Shown here piece by piece: positions 1 to 6,596 of a stretch of DNA of 21,664 nt. How positions within the stretch are numbered: position 1 is the stretch's first letter; the number at the start of each line of letters is the position of its first letter. The translations under genes were made by a program, and so were the position numbers. A model generated the notes under the pieces. The model was not told the DNA's origin and made no database searches. It saw only the letters and a program-made list of their open reading frames with translations. The DNA is from Archaeoglobaceae archaeon (GTDB lineage: Archaea; Halobacteriota; Archaeoglobi; Archaeoglobales; Archaeoglobaceae): positions 1-21,664 of the forward strand of contig JANXDV010000008.1 of NCBI GenBank assembly GCA_025058955.1, in the 5' to 3' direction.

Positions 1-170
1 TACTTCTTTAGAATATAAGCGATTACTTGTGGGATGAACTTAGCGGGATACTTGTAGATGGCAAAAGTCGCAAAAGTTGTGCTCGGAATTTCAGGAACAG
101 AGTTTCTAAAAAGAATATTCACTTTCTTTTCCTCCTCTTCTTGATTTAGCTTTGTTTGCTTGAATTGCAC
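1..170 (-). CDS. DNA methyltransferase, N-terminal fragment (runs off window)
   Basis: A minus-strand reading frame is open from the window edge back to a stop near 195-197. Its translation includes VNILFRNSVPEIPSTTFATF, followed directly by AIYKYPAKFIPQVIAY. The 'YPAKFIPQV' segment after a 'PSTT..TF' stretch resembles the N-terminus of archaeal amino-methyltransferases (N6/N4 type) that modify DNA. The catalytic (D/N/S)PPY and SAM-binding motifs lie outside the window, so activity cannot be judged. Two starts are possible: GTG at 170-168, whose product begins VQFKQTKLNQEEEEKK, or GTG at 122-120, which has a strong GGAGG Shine-Dalgarno about 8 bases upstream. A TATA-like TTTAAAAA (minus strand, about 197-190) would place transcription start near 168, so both starts remain possible. 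The gene lies about 50 bp downstream of moaB on the same strand. The family call is recognition from about 40 residues only. Confidence 0.5.
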   Translation of the reverse strand, partial: MQFKQTKLNQEEEEKKVNILFRNSVPEIPSTTFATFAIYKYPAKFIPQVIAYILKK

Positions 171-218
171 ATCAAAAGACTTCTTCCAGATTTTTTAAAT
201 TTTTCTTAAGCTTGAAAA

Positions 219-728
219 TTAACTCAGTCCTTTAGCATGGCTTAGAATATGCTTCAAAGAGGATTTTACTATATCTAAACCGAGCAAAACAGCCTTTTTT
301 GAGCCAGGAAGACAGAAAATAACCTTTCCATTAATTATTCCCGCAGTCGCTCTTGAAAGAATTGCGGAGTAGCCAATTTCTTTGAAGCTCTGCATTCTGA
401 ATATTTCTCCAAATCCCTCTATTTTCTTCTCAAAAAGATCTTCGAGAGCTTCAATTGTCAGATCTTTTGGATTAAGTCCTGTTCCTCCAGTAAGAATGCA
501 AACATCCGCTATCTGTAAAGCTTCGAAAACCGCAGATCTGATCTGTAAAACATCGTCCGAGACTAAATAGTAGCTAACAACTTTATCCTTGAAAGCTTCA
601 AAGATCTCTCTCCCAGACTCATCATCCGCAGGAATCTTTTCAACACCTTTCAATGCTCCATATTTATTGAATCTTGAGCTCGAAACGGTTATTATTGCAA
701 CCTTGTAATCCAAATCTTTTTCATGCAC
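219..728 (-). CDS. moaB: MoaB/MogA-family molybdopterin adenylyltransferase
   Basis: The product is a cytosolic protein of about 169 aa in the MoaB/Mog family, which adenylates molybdopterin with ATP before metal (Mo or W) insertion. Visible family marks are the N-terminal KVAIITVSSSRF strand, the TGGTGLNPKDLT glycine-rich loop with its Asp in mid-protein, and SRATAGIINGKVIFCLPGS near the C-terminus, which forms the pterin/AMP pocket. I place the start at GTG 728, because a GGTGG Shine-Dalgarno sits about 7 bases upstream and the start shares its G with the fen1 TAG stop. An in-frame GTG at 737 would give three more residues. It is clearly the second gene of a fen1-moaB operon. The functional link between the two is not obvious; Archaeoglobales do rely on tungsten- or molybdenum-pterin enzymes. 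Confidence 0.88.
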   Translation of the reverse strand: MHEKDLDYKVAIITVSSSRFNKYGALKGVEKIPADDESGREIFEAFKDKVVSYYLVSDDVLQIRSAVFEALQIADVCILTGGTGLNPKDLTIEALEDLFEKKIEGFGEIFRMQSFKEIGYSAILSRATAGIINGKVIFCLPGSKKAVLLGLDIVKSSLKHILSHAKGLS

Positions 729-1735
729 TAAAACCACCTTTCCAACGTGAACTGAGCGGGTTTTACTTTAAGCTTTTCCAAAGCCTTTTCAACTCTCTCA
801 TTGCTGAAATCATGCTCTTCGCATAGCATTTCGATAACTTTTTCTCTATTAGGCTCCTTAAACTCTAAATGGTATTCATCGCTGACCTTGGGATTTAGGA
901 AAAATTCACGAATGGCTTCCAAATTCTCAATTTCAGCATTTAAAGCTTTTAAAGCTCTGAAAATGTCGCCATAAGTTTTTATATAATTGTAAGCTTTTTT
1001 TGCTCCAACTCCTTTAATTCCCTCGTTGTAATCTGTTCCACAAAGAATTGCTATGTCTACAAGTTGCTCTCTCGTTATTCCGAGTTTCTTTAGATTTTCC
1101 TCAAGGTTTATGATCTCGGGATTTATATCCACATAAACGTTCTTTCTCGGTAATTTTCTTTTTCCCGTTATCGCTAAATTTCTCGCCAACTTCGGGCTTC
1201 CAAAAAGCAAAGAATCGTAGTCTTGACTGCCTACAAGATCTGCATCTCCTTTTTTGACCATGTATGCCGCTTGAGCTTCGCCCTCGCATGGAGCCTGGAC
1301 AAATGGGATTCCCATGAAATCAAGCAGTCTTTTTGAGCTCTCTACTATGAACTCATCCACTCTTGCAGAAGCTTGAGCATACTTCTTTGCATATTCTTCT
1401 CCACTCTCAACAGCAGAAACCCATTTCTCTTCAGCTTCAGCTCTTCTCTTCTTTCTTTCCTCAATCTCAGCTTTCTTAAAGTCTGGAGGCTCTCCATCAA
1501 AAACAAAGATCGGTCTTATTCCAATTTCGATCATGTTCGTAACTCTGTAGAGTATTCCAGAGAGGTGAGAAGTTATTCTACCTTGCGAATCCTTCAAAGG
1601 TGTCCCATCTGGCTGTCTTATGGTTGAGATGAACTGGTATAAGGTGTTGAAAGCATCTATCGCAATTTTCATGCCAGAAAGAGAGTTAAGTTCGACTTCT
1701 TCTTTTTCAAGTAGATCTCCAATGTCCGCTCCCAT
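728..1735 (-). CDS. fen: Flap endonuclease 1 (FEN-1)
   Basis: This 335-aa structure-specific nuclease removes 5' flaps during Okazaki fragment maturation and long-patch repair, bound to PCNA. The length is normal for archaeal FEN-1. The N domain (MGADIGDLL, Asp27 in IAIDAFN) and I domain carry the expected metal ligands: Asp in VFDGEPP, the two Glu of CEGEAQAAYM, the two Asp of GSQDYDSLLFG and the Asp of LCGTDYNEG. The helix-hairpin-helix region GIKGVGAKKAYNYI follows. The C-terminus QFTLERWF is a PCNA-interacting (PIP) box. The ATG at 1735 has no Shine-Dalgarno; a TATA-like element centred about 22 bp upstream suggests a leaderless mRNA. The TAG stop overlaps the GTG start of moaB by one base. 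It closely resembles my memory of the Archaeoglobus fulgidus enzyme. Confidence 0.98.
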   Translation of the reverse strand: MGADIGDLLEKEEVELNSLSGMKIAIDAFNTLYQFISTIRQPDGTPLKDSQGRITSHLSGILYRVTNMIEIGIRPIFVFDGEPPDFKKAEIEERKKRRAEAEEKWVSAVESGEEYAKKYAQASARVDEFIVESSKRLLDFMGIPFVQAPCEGEAQAAYMVKKGDADLVGSQDYDSLLFGSPKLARNLAITGKRKLPRKNVYVDINPEIINLEENLKKLGITREQLVDIAILCGTDYNEGIKGVGAKKAYNYIKTYGDIFRALKALNAEIENLEAIREFFLNPKVSDEYHLEFKEPNREKVIEMLCEEHDFSNERVEKALEKLKVKPAQFTLERWF

Positions 1736-1752
1736 AATTTAAGTTGAATCCA

Positions 1753-1761
1753 TAATTTAAA
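1753..1761 (-). promoter_or_regulatory. TATA-like box for fen1
   Basis: On the minus strand this reads TTTAAATT, centred about 22-23 bp from the fen1 ATG, with A/G-rich bases just upstream that could act as BRE. No Shine-Dalgarno precedes the ATG, consistent with leaderless transcription. Confidence 0.45.
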
Positions 1762-1786
1762 GCTTTTTAACTCCATAAGCTCTCAG

Positions 1787-1795
1787 CTTAAATAC
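1787..1795 (+). promoter_or_regulatory. TATA-like box for the COG1099 hydrolase operon
   Basis: CTTAAATA lies about 40 bp before the ATG at 1831, predicting a start near 1816 and a short leader that contains the AAGGTGAT Shine-Dalgarno at 1818-1825. Confidence 0.45.
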
Positions 1796-1830
1796 CGATC
1801 GATCTATTTTCTTGAATAAGGTGATAGCGT

Positions 1831-2562
1831 ATGTTCTTCGATCCTCATGTCCATACAGAAGGACTTGGATTGTCGGAGCTGAGAAAAATGCGAGAAAGTG
1901 GAGTGACACATTTGTGCAGTCTTTACTTTTACCCCATAAAACCTTTGTTTCCGCAAACGCTAATAGATGGCTTTAGAAAGCTTAAAGAATTCGAAAGCTT
2001 TCGTTGTTCCTTAGTCGATCTTGATATGATCCCCGCAGTTGGGATCCATCCAAGATGCATTCCCCCTGATTACAAAACCGTGCTCGAGCATCTTGAAGCC
2101 AATGAGTGGACCGCTTTTGGCGAAATAGGGCTTGAAGTTGCAAGTAAAGAAGAGATAGAGGTTTTTAGCGGACATCTTATGATAGCAATGGAAAAAGATC
2201 TTCCATGTATCATTCATACTCCTGGTAGAAACAAGAGAGAAATAACCATGAAGACTCTTGAAATTCTAAGTAAACTGAATTTTCCTCCAGAAATAGCACT
2301 CATAGACCATGTTAATTTTGAAAATCTCGATTTAGTTGCTGATGGGGGCTACTGGGTAGGTTTGACTGTTCAGCAGGGAAAGCTTACAAGAGAAGAAGCT
2401 GTGAAGATCGTAGAAGAAATTGGGGAAGAAAAATGCATTCTTAATAGCGATGTCGGCTTTGGAGAAAATATTTTAACTACAGTTCCAGAGACTGCGAAAA
2501 TGCTTGGAAAATCAGCGAAAAAGGTTTGTTTTGAGAATGCCAAGAAATTTTTGGGTGTGTAG
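1831..2562 (+). CDS. TatD-like metal-dependent hydrolase (COG1099 family)
   Basis: This 243-aa protein belongs to the TIM-barrel amidohydrolase superfamily, in the archaeal group related to TatD deoxyribonucleases. Visible metal-site elements, in barrel order, are DPHVHTEG (the HxH pair, residues 6 and 8), VGIHPR, FGEIGLE (the bridging acid), CIIHTPGRNK (His), IDHVNFEN (His) and LNSDVGFGE (the final Asp). All expected ligands appear intact, so it should be an active hydrolase, but the substrate is unknown. Starting at ATG 1831, it has an AAGGTGAT Shine-Dalgarno 6 bases upstream and its own TATA-like element. It is followed after one base (TAG-c-ATG) by the dCMP deaminase gene, so the two are almost certainly translated from one mRNA, which hints at nucleotide or DNA metabolism. 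A nuclease role is inference only. Confidence 0.85.
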   Translation: MFFDPHVHTEGLGLSELRKMRESGVTHLCSLYFYPIKPLFPQTLIDGFRKLKEFESFRCSLVDLDMIPAVGIHPRCIPPDYKTVLEHLEANEWTAFGEIGLEVASKEEIEVFSGHLMIAMEKDLPCIIHTPGRNKREITMKTLEILSKLNFPPEIALIDHVNFENLDLVADGGYWVGLTVQQGKLTREEAVKIVEEIGEEKCILNSDVGFGENILTTVPETAKMLGKSAKKVCFENAKKFLGV

Positions 2563-2563
2563 C

Positions 2564-3010
2564 ATGAGACCCACGCTTGATGAGTATTTCATGGAGATCG
2601 CCAAAGTTGTTGCAAAGAGGTCAACTTGTCTAAGGCAGAGAGTTGGGGCGGTTATTGTTAAGGATAAGAGAATTCTTGCCACTGGATACAATGGTGCCCC
2701 TTCGAATATGCCACATTGCGACGAAGTCGGATGCATGAGAGACAAGCTTGGCGTTCCAAGTGGTGAGAGACAGGAGCTTTGCAGAGGTGTGCATGCGGAG
2801 CAAAATGCAATTCTACAAGCAGCGAAGTTTGGAATAAGTGTAGAAAATGCAACTCTTTATTCAACACATTGCCCTTGTATAACATGTGCGAAGATTATAA
2901 TAAATGCTGGAATAAAATGTGTCGTCTATGGCAAAGAATATGCGGATAAAAACGGTCTTAAATTGCTTGAAGAAGCGGGAGTGGAAGTTAGATATCTTCC
3001 ATCTGAGTGA
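2564..3010 (+). CDS. dCMP deaminase (ComEB-type cytidylate deaminase)
   Basis: This protein of about 148 aa is in the zinc-dependent deoxycytidylate deaminase family, which converts dCMP to dUMP, the precursor for thymidylate. The catalytic HAEQNAI motif (His ligand plus Glu proton shuttle) and the THCPCITCAK motif (two Cys ligands) are both present. The insert with HCDEVGCM, typical of dCMP rather than free cytidine deaminases, is also there. The frame is open further upstream to 2504, but those extra residues overlap the preceding gene. The family-typical N-terminus MRPTLDEYFMEIAKVVAKRS begins at ATG 2564, one base after the preceding stop, with a GGGTGTG Shine-Dalgarno-like stretch upstream. 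The TGA stop at 3010 directly abuts the stop of the convergent L40e gene. Confidence 0.93.
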   Translation: MRPTLDEYFMEIAKVVAKRSTCLRQRVGAVIVKDKRILATGYNGAPSNMPHCDEVGCMRDKLGVPSGERQELCRGVHAEQNAILQAAKFGISVENATLYSTHCPCITCAKIIINAGIKCVVYGKEYADKNGLKLLEEAGVEVRYLPSE

Positions 3011-3160
3011 TCACTTGCCTTTCCTCTCTCTTGACTTTGGTCTGAGCCCTCTGTATCCGCACTTTCTGCAAGTCTCCGCTTTTATCGGATTTCTTGCATT
3101 ACATCGCATGCAGATCTTAACGTTAAACAGCCTTGCTTCAGCTTCGGGAAATCTTGCCAT
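3011..3160 (-). CDS. rpl40e: 50S ribosomal protein L40e
   Basis: This 49-aa minus-strand gene begins MARFPEAEARLF and contains CMRCNARNPIKAETCRKC, a Cys4 zinc ribbon (Cys17, Cys20, Cys31, Cys34; CxxC-x10-CxxC), then a basic tail GLRPKSRERKGK. Size, zinc spacing and the MARFPEAE start match archaeal L40e, a large-subunit ribosomal protein made as a stand-alone protein in archaea and as a ubiquitin fusion in eukaryotes. A perfect TTTATATA box lies centred 24-25 bp upstream of the ATG and there is no Shine-Dalgarno, so the mRNA is probably leaderless. The stop is immediately adjacent, with no spacer, to the stop of the convergent dCMP deaminase gene. Its short length makes it easy to miss by length-filtered gene callers. 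Confidence 0.95.
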   Translation of the reverse strand: MARFPEAEARLFNVKICMRCNARNPIKAETCRKCGYRGLRPKSRERKGK

Positions 3161-3180
3161 GAGTTGAATGCTACATCGGA

Positions 3181-3188
3181 TATATAAA
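3181..3188 (-). promoter_or_regulatory. TATA box for rpl40e
   Basis: The minus strand reads TTTATATA preceded by CGAAAGGA, a purine-rich BRE-like stretch. The centre is about 24-25 bp from the L40e ATG, predicting transcription start at the start codon itself. Confidence 0.65.
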
Positions 3189-3220
3189 TCCTTTCGAAAT
3201 CAAAAATCAAGATCAGAAAA

Positions 3221-3229
3221 ATTAAAAAG
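3221..3229 (+). promoter_or_regulatory. TATA-like box for tRNA-Thr
   Basis: ATTAAAAAG lies centred about 29 bp before the first base of the tRNA, giving a predicted start a few bases upstream of mature position 1, as usual for archaeal tRNA genes. Confidence 0.45.
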
Positions 3230-3253
3230 TGAGAGTGTATACAAATACAACAA

Positions 3254-3326
3254 GCCGCCGTGGCTCAGCTGGAAGAGCGGGTGACTTGTAATCACCAGGT
3301 CGCGGGTTCAAACCCCGCCGGCGGCT
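3254..3326 (+). tRNA. trnT: tRNA-Thr (anticodon TGT)
   Basis: A full cloverleaf folds. The acceptor stem is GCCGCCG with CGGCGGC, the D arm GCTC-AGCTGGAA-GAGC, the anticodon arm GGTGA-CTTGTAA-TCACC, the variable loop AGGTC, and the T arm GCGGG-TTCAAAC-CCCGC, with discriminator T. The anticodon at loop positions 34-36 is TGT, which reads Thr ACA and, with wobble, other ACN codons. The terminal CCA is not encoded. There is no intron. A T-rich run (CTTTTAGTTTTC) follows and may terminate transcription. Confidence 0.97.
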
Positions 3327-3452
3327 TTTAGTTTTCAATCTATACTTTCATCTTACTACAAAATTTTCTTCACTCTTCATTCTAAAAATTTCAATGAGAG
3401 TCTCTTAATTTTGTGCAAAATACTTTTTATGCAGAAATTGTGGAGATTCAGT

Positions 3453-4367
3453 GTGATCAAACCAAAATTAATGTTGAAATTCTTTGCTAAAAATGTGGCA
3501 AAAACTGGAAATCCGCTTGGAATCGAAAATGCAAGGATCAACAGATGGTGGAAAGAAGAGCAAATAAAAAGGAGAGGAGAATGGTTATTCTTTACAGGCA
3601 TGCTTTACCAGCTTACACCCTACATTGAACCTCTCTTAAAATATATAGAAAGGCTTGAGAATTCAAAGTTTCAGGAGGTGCTAAGAATGGCAAATTTTTC
3701 GAGATCCTTATCCGCTTTTCTACTTAGCTCAATAACACCAAGGAAAAGCTTAGAAGAGACAAATAAAATTTTGTCGAATATATACTTTATTTTAAATAGT
3801 AGCATCGACGTCTTTTACATTCCTGAAATAGATACCTACAGTGGAATCCTCATGTATGAGTTTGGAGATCACGATAACTTTGCAATGCATGCAAGATCGG
3901 TAATCGAAAAGCTGGAGGAGCATGGGGTTAGAAGAATAGTCACTGTAGATCCGCATACTACATATGCTCTTAAAAATGTTTATCCGAAGTTTTTAGAGGT
4001 AAATTTTGAAGTTAAAAGTTATATAGAACTTTTAGATCCAAAAAAGCTCTCAAGGAGTGAAGAATACGTGATCCACGATCCATGTTACTATGGCAGGTAT
4101 CTCCAGCTCTCGGAAGTGGTGAGAGAGAAATTGAAAAAAGCTGGGATAAATTACGAGGAAATTAGAAACAGTGGAAAGCTGACAAATTGCTGTGGAGGTC
4201 CAATTGAAGCTTTGGCTCCAAAGATCTCTAAGTCTATAGCGGAGATTAGAGTTAATGAGCTGGGAAGATCAAAAATAATAACGATGTGCCCTATATGCTT
4301 GGCAAACTTGAGGAGAGTTAAGTCAAATGCATTAGATCTCTCGGAGGTTTTGTTCGATGGTTCTTAA
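3453..4367 (+). CDS. LutA/HdrD-like CCG-domain Fe-S oxidoreductase subunit
   Basis: This protein of about 304 aa has the architecture of cysteine-rich (CCG, DUF224) subunits of heterodisulfide reductase, GlpC and LutA/LldE. The N-terminal KNVAKTGNPLG matches the linker that precedes the first CCG module in HdrD-like proteins. The first module is degenerate: the usual TGC is TGM (in FFTGMLYQL) and no CCG follows. The second module is intact as Cx34CCGx30CPIC (HDPCYYGRY, TNCCGGP, MCPICLANL) and could bind one special 4Fe-4S cluster. I choose GTG 3453 because GGAGA lies 6 bases upstream and the product then begins MIKPKLMLKFFAKN. An in-frame TTG at 3411 is less likely. It is first in a three-gene operon with LutC- and LutB-like genes, so the likely role is electron transfer from lactate or a similar 2-hydroxy acid; the exact substrate is inference. 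Confidence 0.85.
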   Translation: MIKPKLMLKFFAKNVAKTGNPLGIENARINRWWKEEQIKRRGEWLFFTGMLYQLTPYIEPLLKYIERLENSKFQEVLRMANFSRSLSAFLLSSITPRKSLEETNKILSNIYFILNSSIDVFYIPEIDTYSGILMYEFGDHDNFAMHARSVIEKLEEHGVRRIVTVDPHTTYALKNVYPKFLEVNFEVKSYIELLDPKKLSRSEEYVIHDPCYYGRYLQLSEVVREKLKKAGINYEEIRNSGKLTNCCGGPIEALAPKISKSIAEIRVNELGRSKIITMCPICLANLRRVKSNALDLSEVLFDGS

Positions 4368-4764
4368 GTCTGAATTGTTTGAGCTAATTGGATCATTGAG
4401 GAATAACAATGTGGAGGTGATTATAACAAATAACGCAGAAAAGGAGATAGAAAAGTTCAAGATGGATGGTTTTAAGATTACAAGAGCTCTGAGTGCAGAT
4501 AAAAGGACTGGCATTATTTTTATGGGTGGTTTTGAGAATAAAAAAATCTCAGCACTTGCAGAGCACCATGTGATAATTCTGAGTGAAAGAGATGTTAAGG
4601 AAGACGTGATTTCCGCTTATGAGCACGCTATTTCAAATTCAGAATGTGTTTTTGCATCAAGTGGACCATCTAAAACCGCGGATATCGAAGGAAAAACTGT
4701 TTTTGGAATGCATGGACCTCGTAAGGTTACTTTAGTGTTGGAGGTGAAGAATGAAGATCTATGA
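4357..4764 (+). CDS. LutC/YkgG-like LUD-domain protein
   Basis: This 135-aa protein consists of a single LUD (lactate utilisation, DUF162) domain. The diagnostic C-terminal half reads SSGPSKTADIEGKTVFGMHG followed by PRKVTLVLE. Bacterial LutC proteins are about 200-240 aa, so this is a short version, common in archaea. The ATG lies inside the end of the preceding gene (11-base overlap) with a GGAGG Shine-Dalgarno about 8 bases upstream, so it is translationally coupled. The exact biochemical role of LutC is unclear; it is required for lactate use in Bacillus subtilis together with LutA and LutB. Confidence 0.86.
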   Translation: MVLKSELFELIGSLRNNNVEVIITNNAEKEIEKFKMDGFKITRALSADKRTGIIFMGGFENKKISALAEHHVIILSERDVKEDVISAYEHAISNSECVFASSGPSKTADIEGKTVFGMHGPRKVTLVLEVKNEDL

Positions 4765-5845
4765 GGCATTGGAAAATAAGTCAATAAGAGACGGAATTCT
4801 TAGAACGGTTAGAAATTTAAGCTACCAAGTTGATAAAAATCTTCAAAAGCATCCCTATCTTGTAGAATATGCTGAAGAAGTGAGAAACGCGAAAAAAGAG
4901 ATTATAGCGAATTTCGATTTTTGGATCGAAAAGGCAATGGGAATTTTGCAAAGTAAAGGCGTTGAGGTTTTTTATGCTAATGATGCAAATGAAGCAATAA
5001 AAGTTGTGAAAGAAATCGTTGGAAGCAAAAAGATCGTGGTAAAGGCAAAATCTATGGTCTCAGAGGAGATCGATCTTCGAAAATACCTTGAAAGAATGGG
5101 CAATGAGGTTTGGGAGACAGATCTGGGTGAACTCATCATCCAGTTGAAAAAAGAGAAGCCTATGCATAGTGTATTGCCAGCTTTACACTACTCAGAGGCA
5201 CAAGTAGCGGAAATTTTGAAAAAAATTGGGATAAATGGGAGAAATGCTGAAGAATTAGCAGAAGGTGTAAGAGATTTCATGAGAAAAAAATTTATGAGTG
5301 CTAATGTTGGGATCTCTGGTTGTAATGCATTTTCTGTAGACTCAGGCAGAATTTTTCTTATAGAGAACGAGGGAAACATTCGTTTAGCAACTTCTTTGCC
5401 AAGAAAATACATTGCTTTAGTTGGTATTGAGAAGATCTTGCAAAACGATCGGTTAGCCTTAAAAAGTGTTCTCCTTCAATCCGCTTTTTTTGGAACTTTT
5501 CCACCCACATATATCAACATTAACGAGAAAATCGAACAGCAAGAAATGTTTGTAATTTTTTTAGACAATGGTAGGAAAAGCACAGAGTTCAAAGAGCAGT
5601 TACTATGCATTCGTTGTGGCAGATGCCAGCTGGAATGCCCGATATTCCAGAATTTTGGGAATATCTGGGGAGGTAGTGCTTATGGCGGTCCAATGGGCAT
5701 AATATGGACCGCAATCACCGAGAAAAAATCGGAGCTATGTTTCCTTTCTACACTCTGCGGAAAGTGTAGAGAAATTTGTCCGATGAAAATAGACATACCT
5801 GAGATGATTAGAGAGCTAAGAAGATCAATTATAATGCGGAAATGA
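4751..5845 (+). CDS. LutB/YkgF-like LUD-domain ferredoxin-type oxidoreductase
   Basis: This 364-aa protein has an N-terminal LUD domain (about residues 50-270) and a C-terminal twin-cluster ferredoxin segment. LutB hallmarks are VVKAKSMVSEEIDL, VWETDLGELIIQL, the MHSVLPALH segment, VGISGCNAFSVDSGRI and NEGNIRLATSLPRKYIALVG. The cluster motifs are CIRCGRCQLECP and LCGKCREICP. It is shorter than bacterial LutB (about 470 aa), missing the long C-terminal extension. It overlaps the LutC-like gene by 14 bases and has a GGAGGTGA Shine-Dalgarno, so it is coupled. No transporter or membrane partner is present next to the operon. It probably passes electrons from hydroxy-acid oxidation to a membrane or quinone acceptor. 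Confidence 0.9.
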   Translation: MKIYEALENKSIRDGILRTVRNLSYQVDKNLQKHPYLVEYAEEVRNAKKEIIANFDFWIEKAMGILQSKGVEVFYANDANEAIKVVKEIVGSKKIVVKAKSMVSEEIDLRKYLERMGNEVWETDLGELIIQLKKEKPMHSVLPALHYSEAQVAEILKKIGINGRNAEELAEGVRDFMRKKFMSANVGISGCNAFSVDSGRIFLIENEGNIRLATSLPRKYIALVGIEKILQNDRLALKSVLLQSAFFGTFPPTYININEKIEQQEMFVIFLDNGRKSTEFKEQLLCIRCGRCQLECPIFQNFGNIWGGSAYGGPMGIIWTAITEKKSELCFLSTLCGKCREICPMKIDIPEMIRELRRSIIMRK

Positions 5846-5885
5846 GAGAAAAGGATAATTTTGAATTTTGGTGGAAAAGATCAAC

Positions 5886-5893
5886 TTTATATC
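5886..5893 (+). promoter_or_regulatory. TATA box for DUF72-purP-map operon
   Basis: TTTATATC is centred about 26 bp before the ATG at 5916 and no Shine-Dalgarno precedes that ATG, so the operon mRNA probably begins at or within a base or two of the start codon. Confidence 0.6.
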
Positions 5894-5915
5894 TCTTTAA
5901 GCCCTTTAAATTTCG

Positions 5916-6596
5916 ATGAAAATAGGTTGTTGTGGCTTTCCGATTTCAATGGAGGAATATTTTAAGAAATTTGAAGTAGTTGAGGTGCAAAAGACATTTT
6001 ATAAGCCACCTTCTCGTGAAACTGTGGAAAAATGGAGATCGAAAGCTCCAGAAAGCTTTGAATTTACTGTCAAAGCTTGGCAAGTTATCACTCATCCTCC
6101 AACGAGTCCAACTTATCGAAAAGCTTCTCTTAAGCTCGAAGATGCGGGATTTTTTAAGCCGATTAGAGAAGTATTTGAAGCATGGGAGGTTACTAAGGAA
6201 ATAGCAAAGGTTTTAAAAGCAAAATTCATTTTATTTCAAACTCCAAAGAGCTTCAAAGAGAGTGAGGAGAGCATTCGAAATATGAAGGAGTTTTTCAATT
6301 CGATCGAACGCGAATTCATTTTTGGTTGGGAGGCAAGAGGTTGGAGTGCTCAAATAGTCAAAAAAGTTTGTGAAGACCTCAATTTAATTCACGTCGTGGA
6401 TCCATTTGAGTCTCAGCCAGTTTATGGAGATCTGAAGTATTTCAGAATTCACAAAAACCACACAGACGAGGAGATCTTCTCATTGCTTGGTAAAGCAAAC
6501 TATGTGATGTTCAACAATCCTTTTATGCTACAACATGCGGAAAAATTGAAGAGAAGGAGGGATGAGATTGAGGGAAAAGATCTTAAAAGTGCTTAA
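5916..6596 (+). CDS. DUF72 family protein (YecE-like)
   Basis: This 226-aa protein belongs to the widespread DUF72/YecE family, a TIM-barrel-like fold of unknown biochemical function. Family marks are the opening MKIGCCGFPISMEEYFKKF, then VEVQKTFYKPPSRETVEKWR, FEFTVKAWQVITHPPTSP, the KFILFQTPKSF strand, GWEARGWS and the late YFRIHKN. Length is normal. The gene probably uses a leaderless mRNA. Its 3' end overlaps the start of purP by 29-35 bases, so it is co-transcribed and coupled with a purine-biosynthesis gene. That association is the only functional hint and I assign no activity. Confidence 0.88.
   Translation: MKIGCCGFPISMEEYFKKFEVVEVQKTFYKPPSRETVEKWRSKAPESFEFTVKAWQVITHPPTSPTYRKASLKLEDAGFFKPIREVFEAWEVTKEIAKVLKAKFILFQTPKSFKESEESIRNMKEFFNSIEREFIFGWEARGWSAQIVKKVCEDLNLIHVVDPFESQPVYGDLKYFRIHKNHTDEEIFSLLGKANYVMFNNPFMLQHAEKLKRRRDEIEGKDLKSA

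Noticed and set aside
2919..3167. Plus-strand open frame of 82 codons at the end of the dCMP deaminase gene
   Set aside because: It is out of frame with the deaminase and antisense to the L40e gene, which has a zinc ribbon and TATA box and explains the region.
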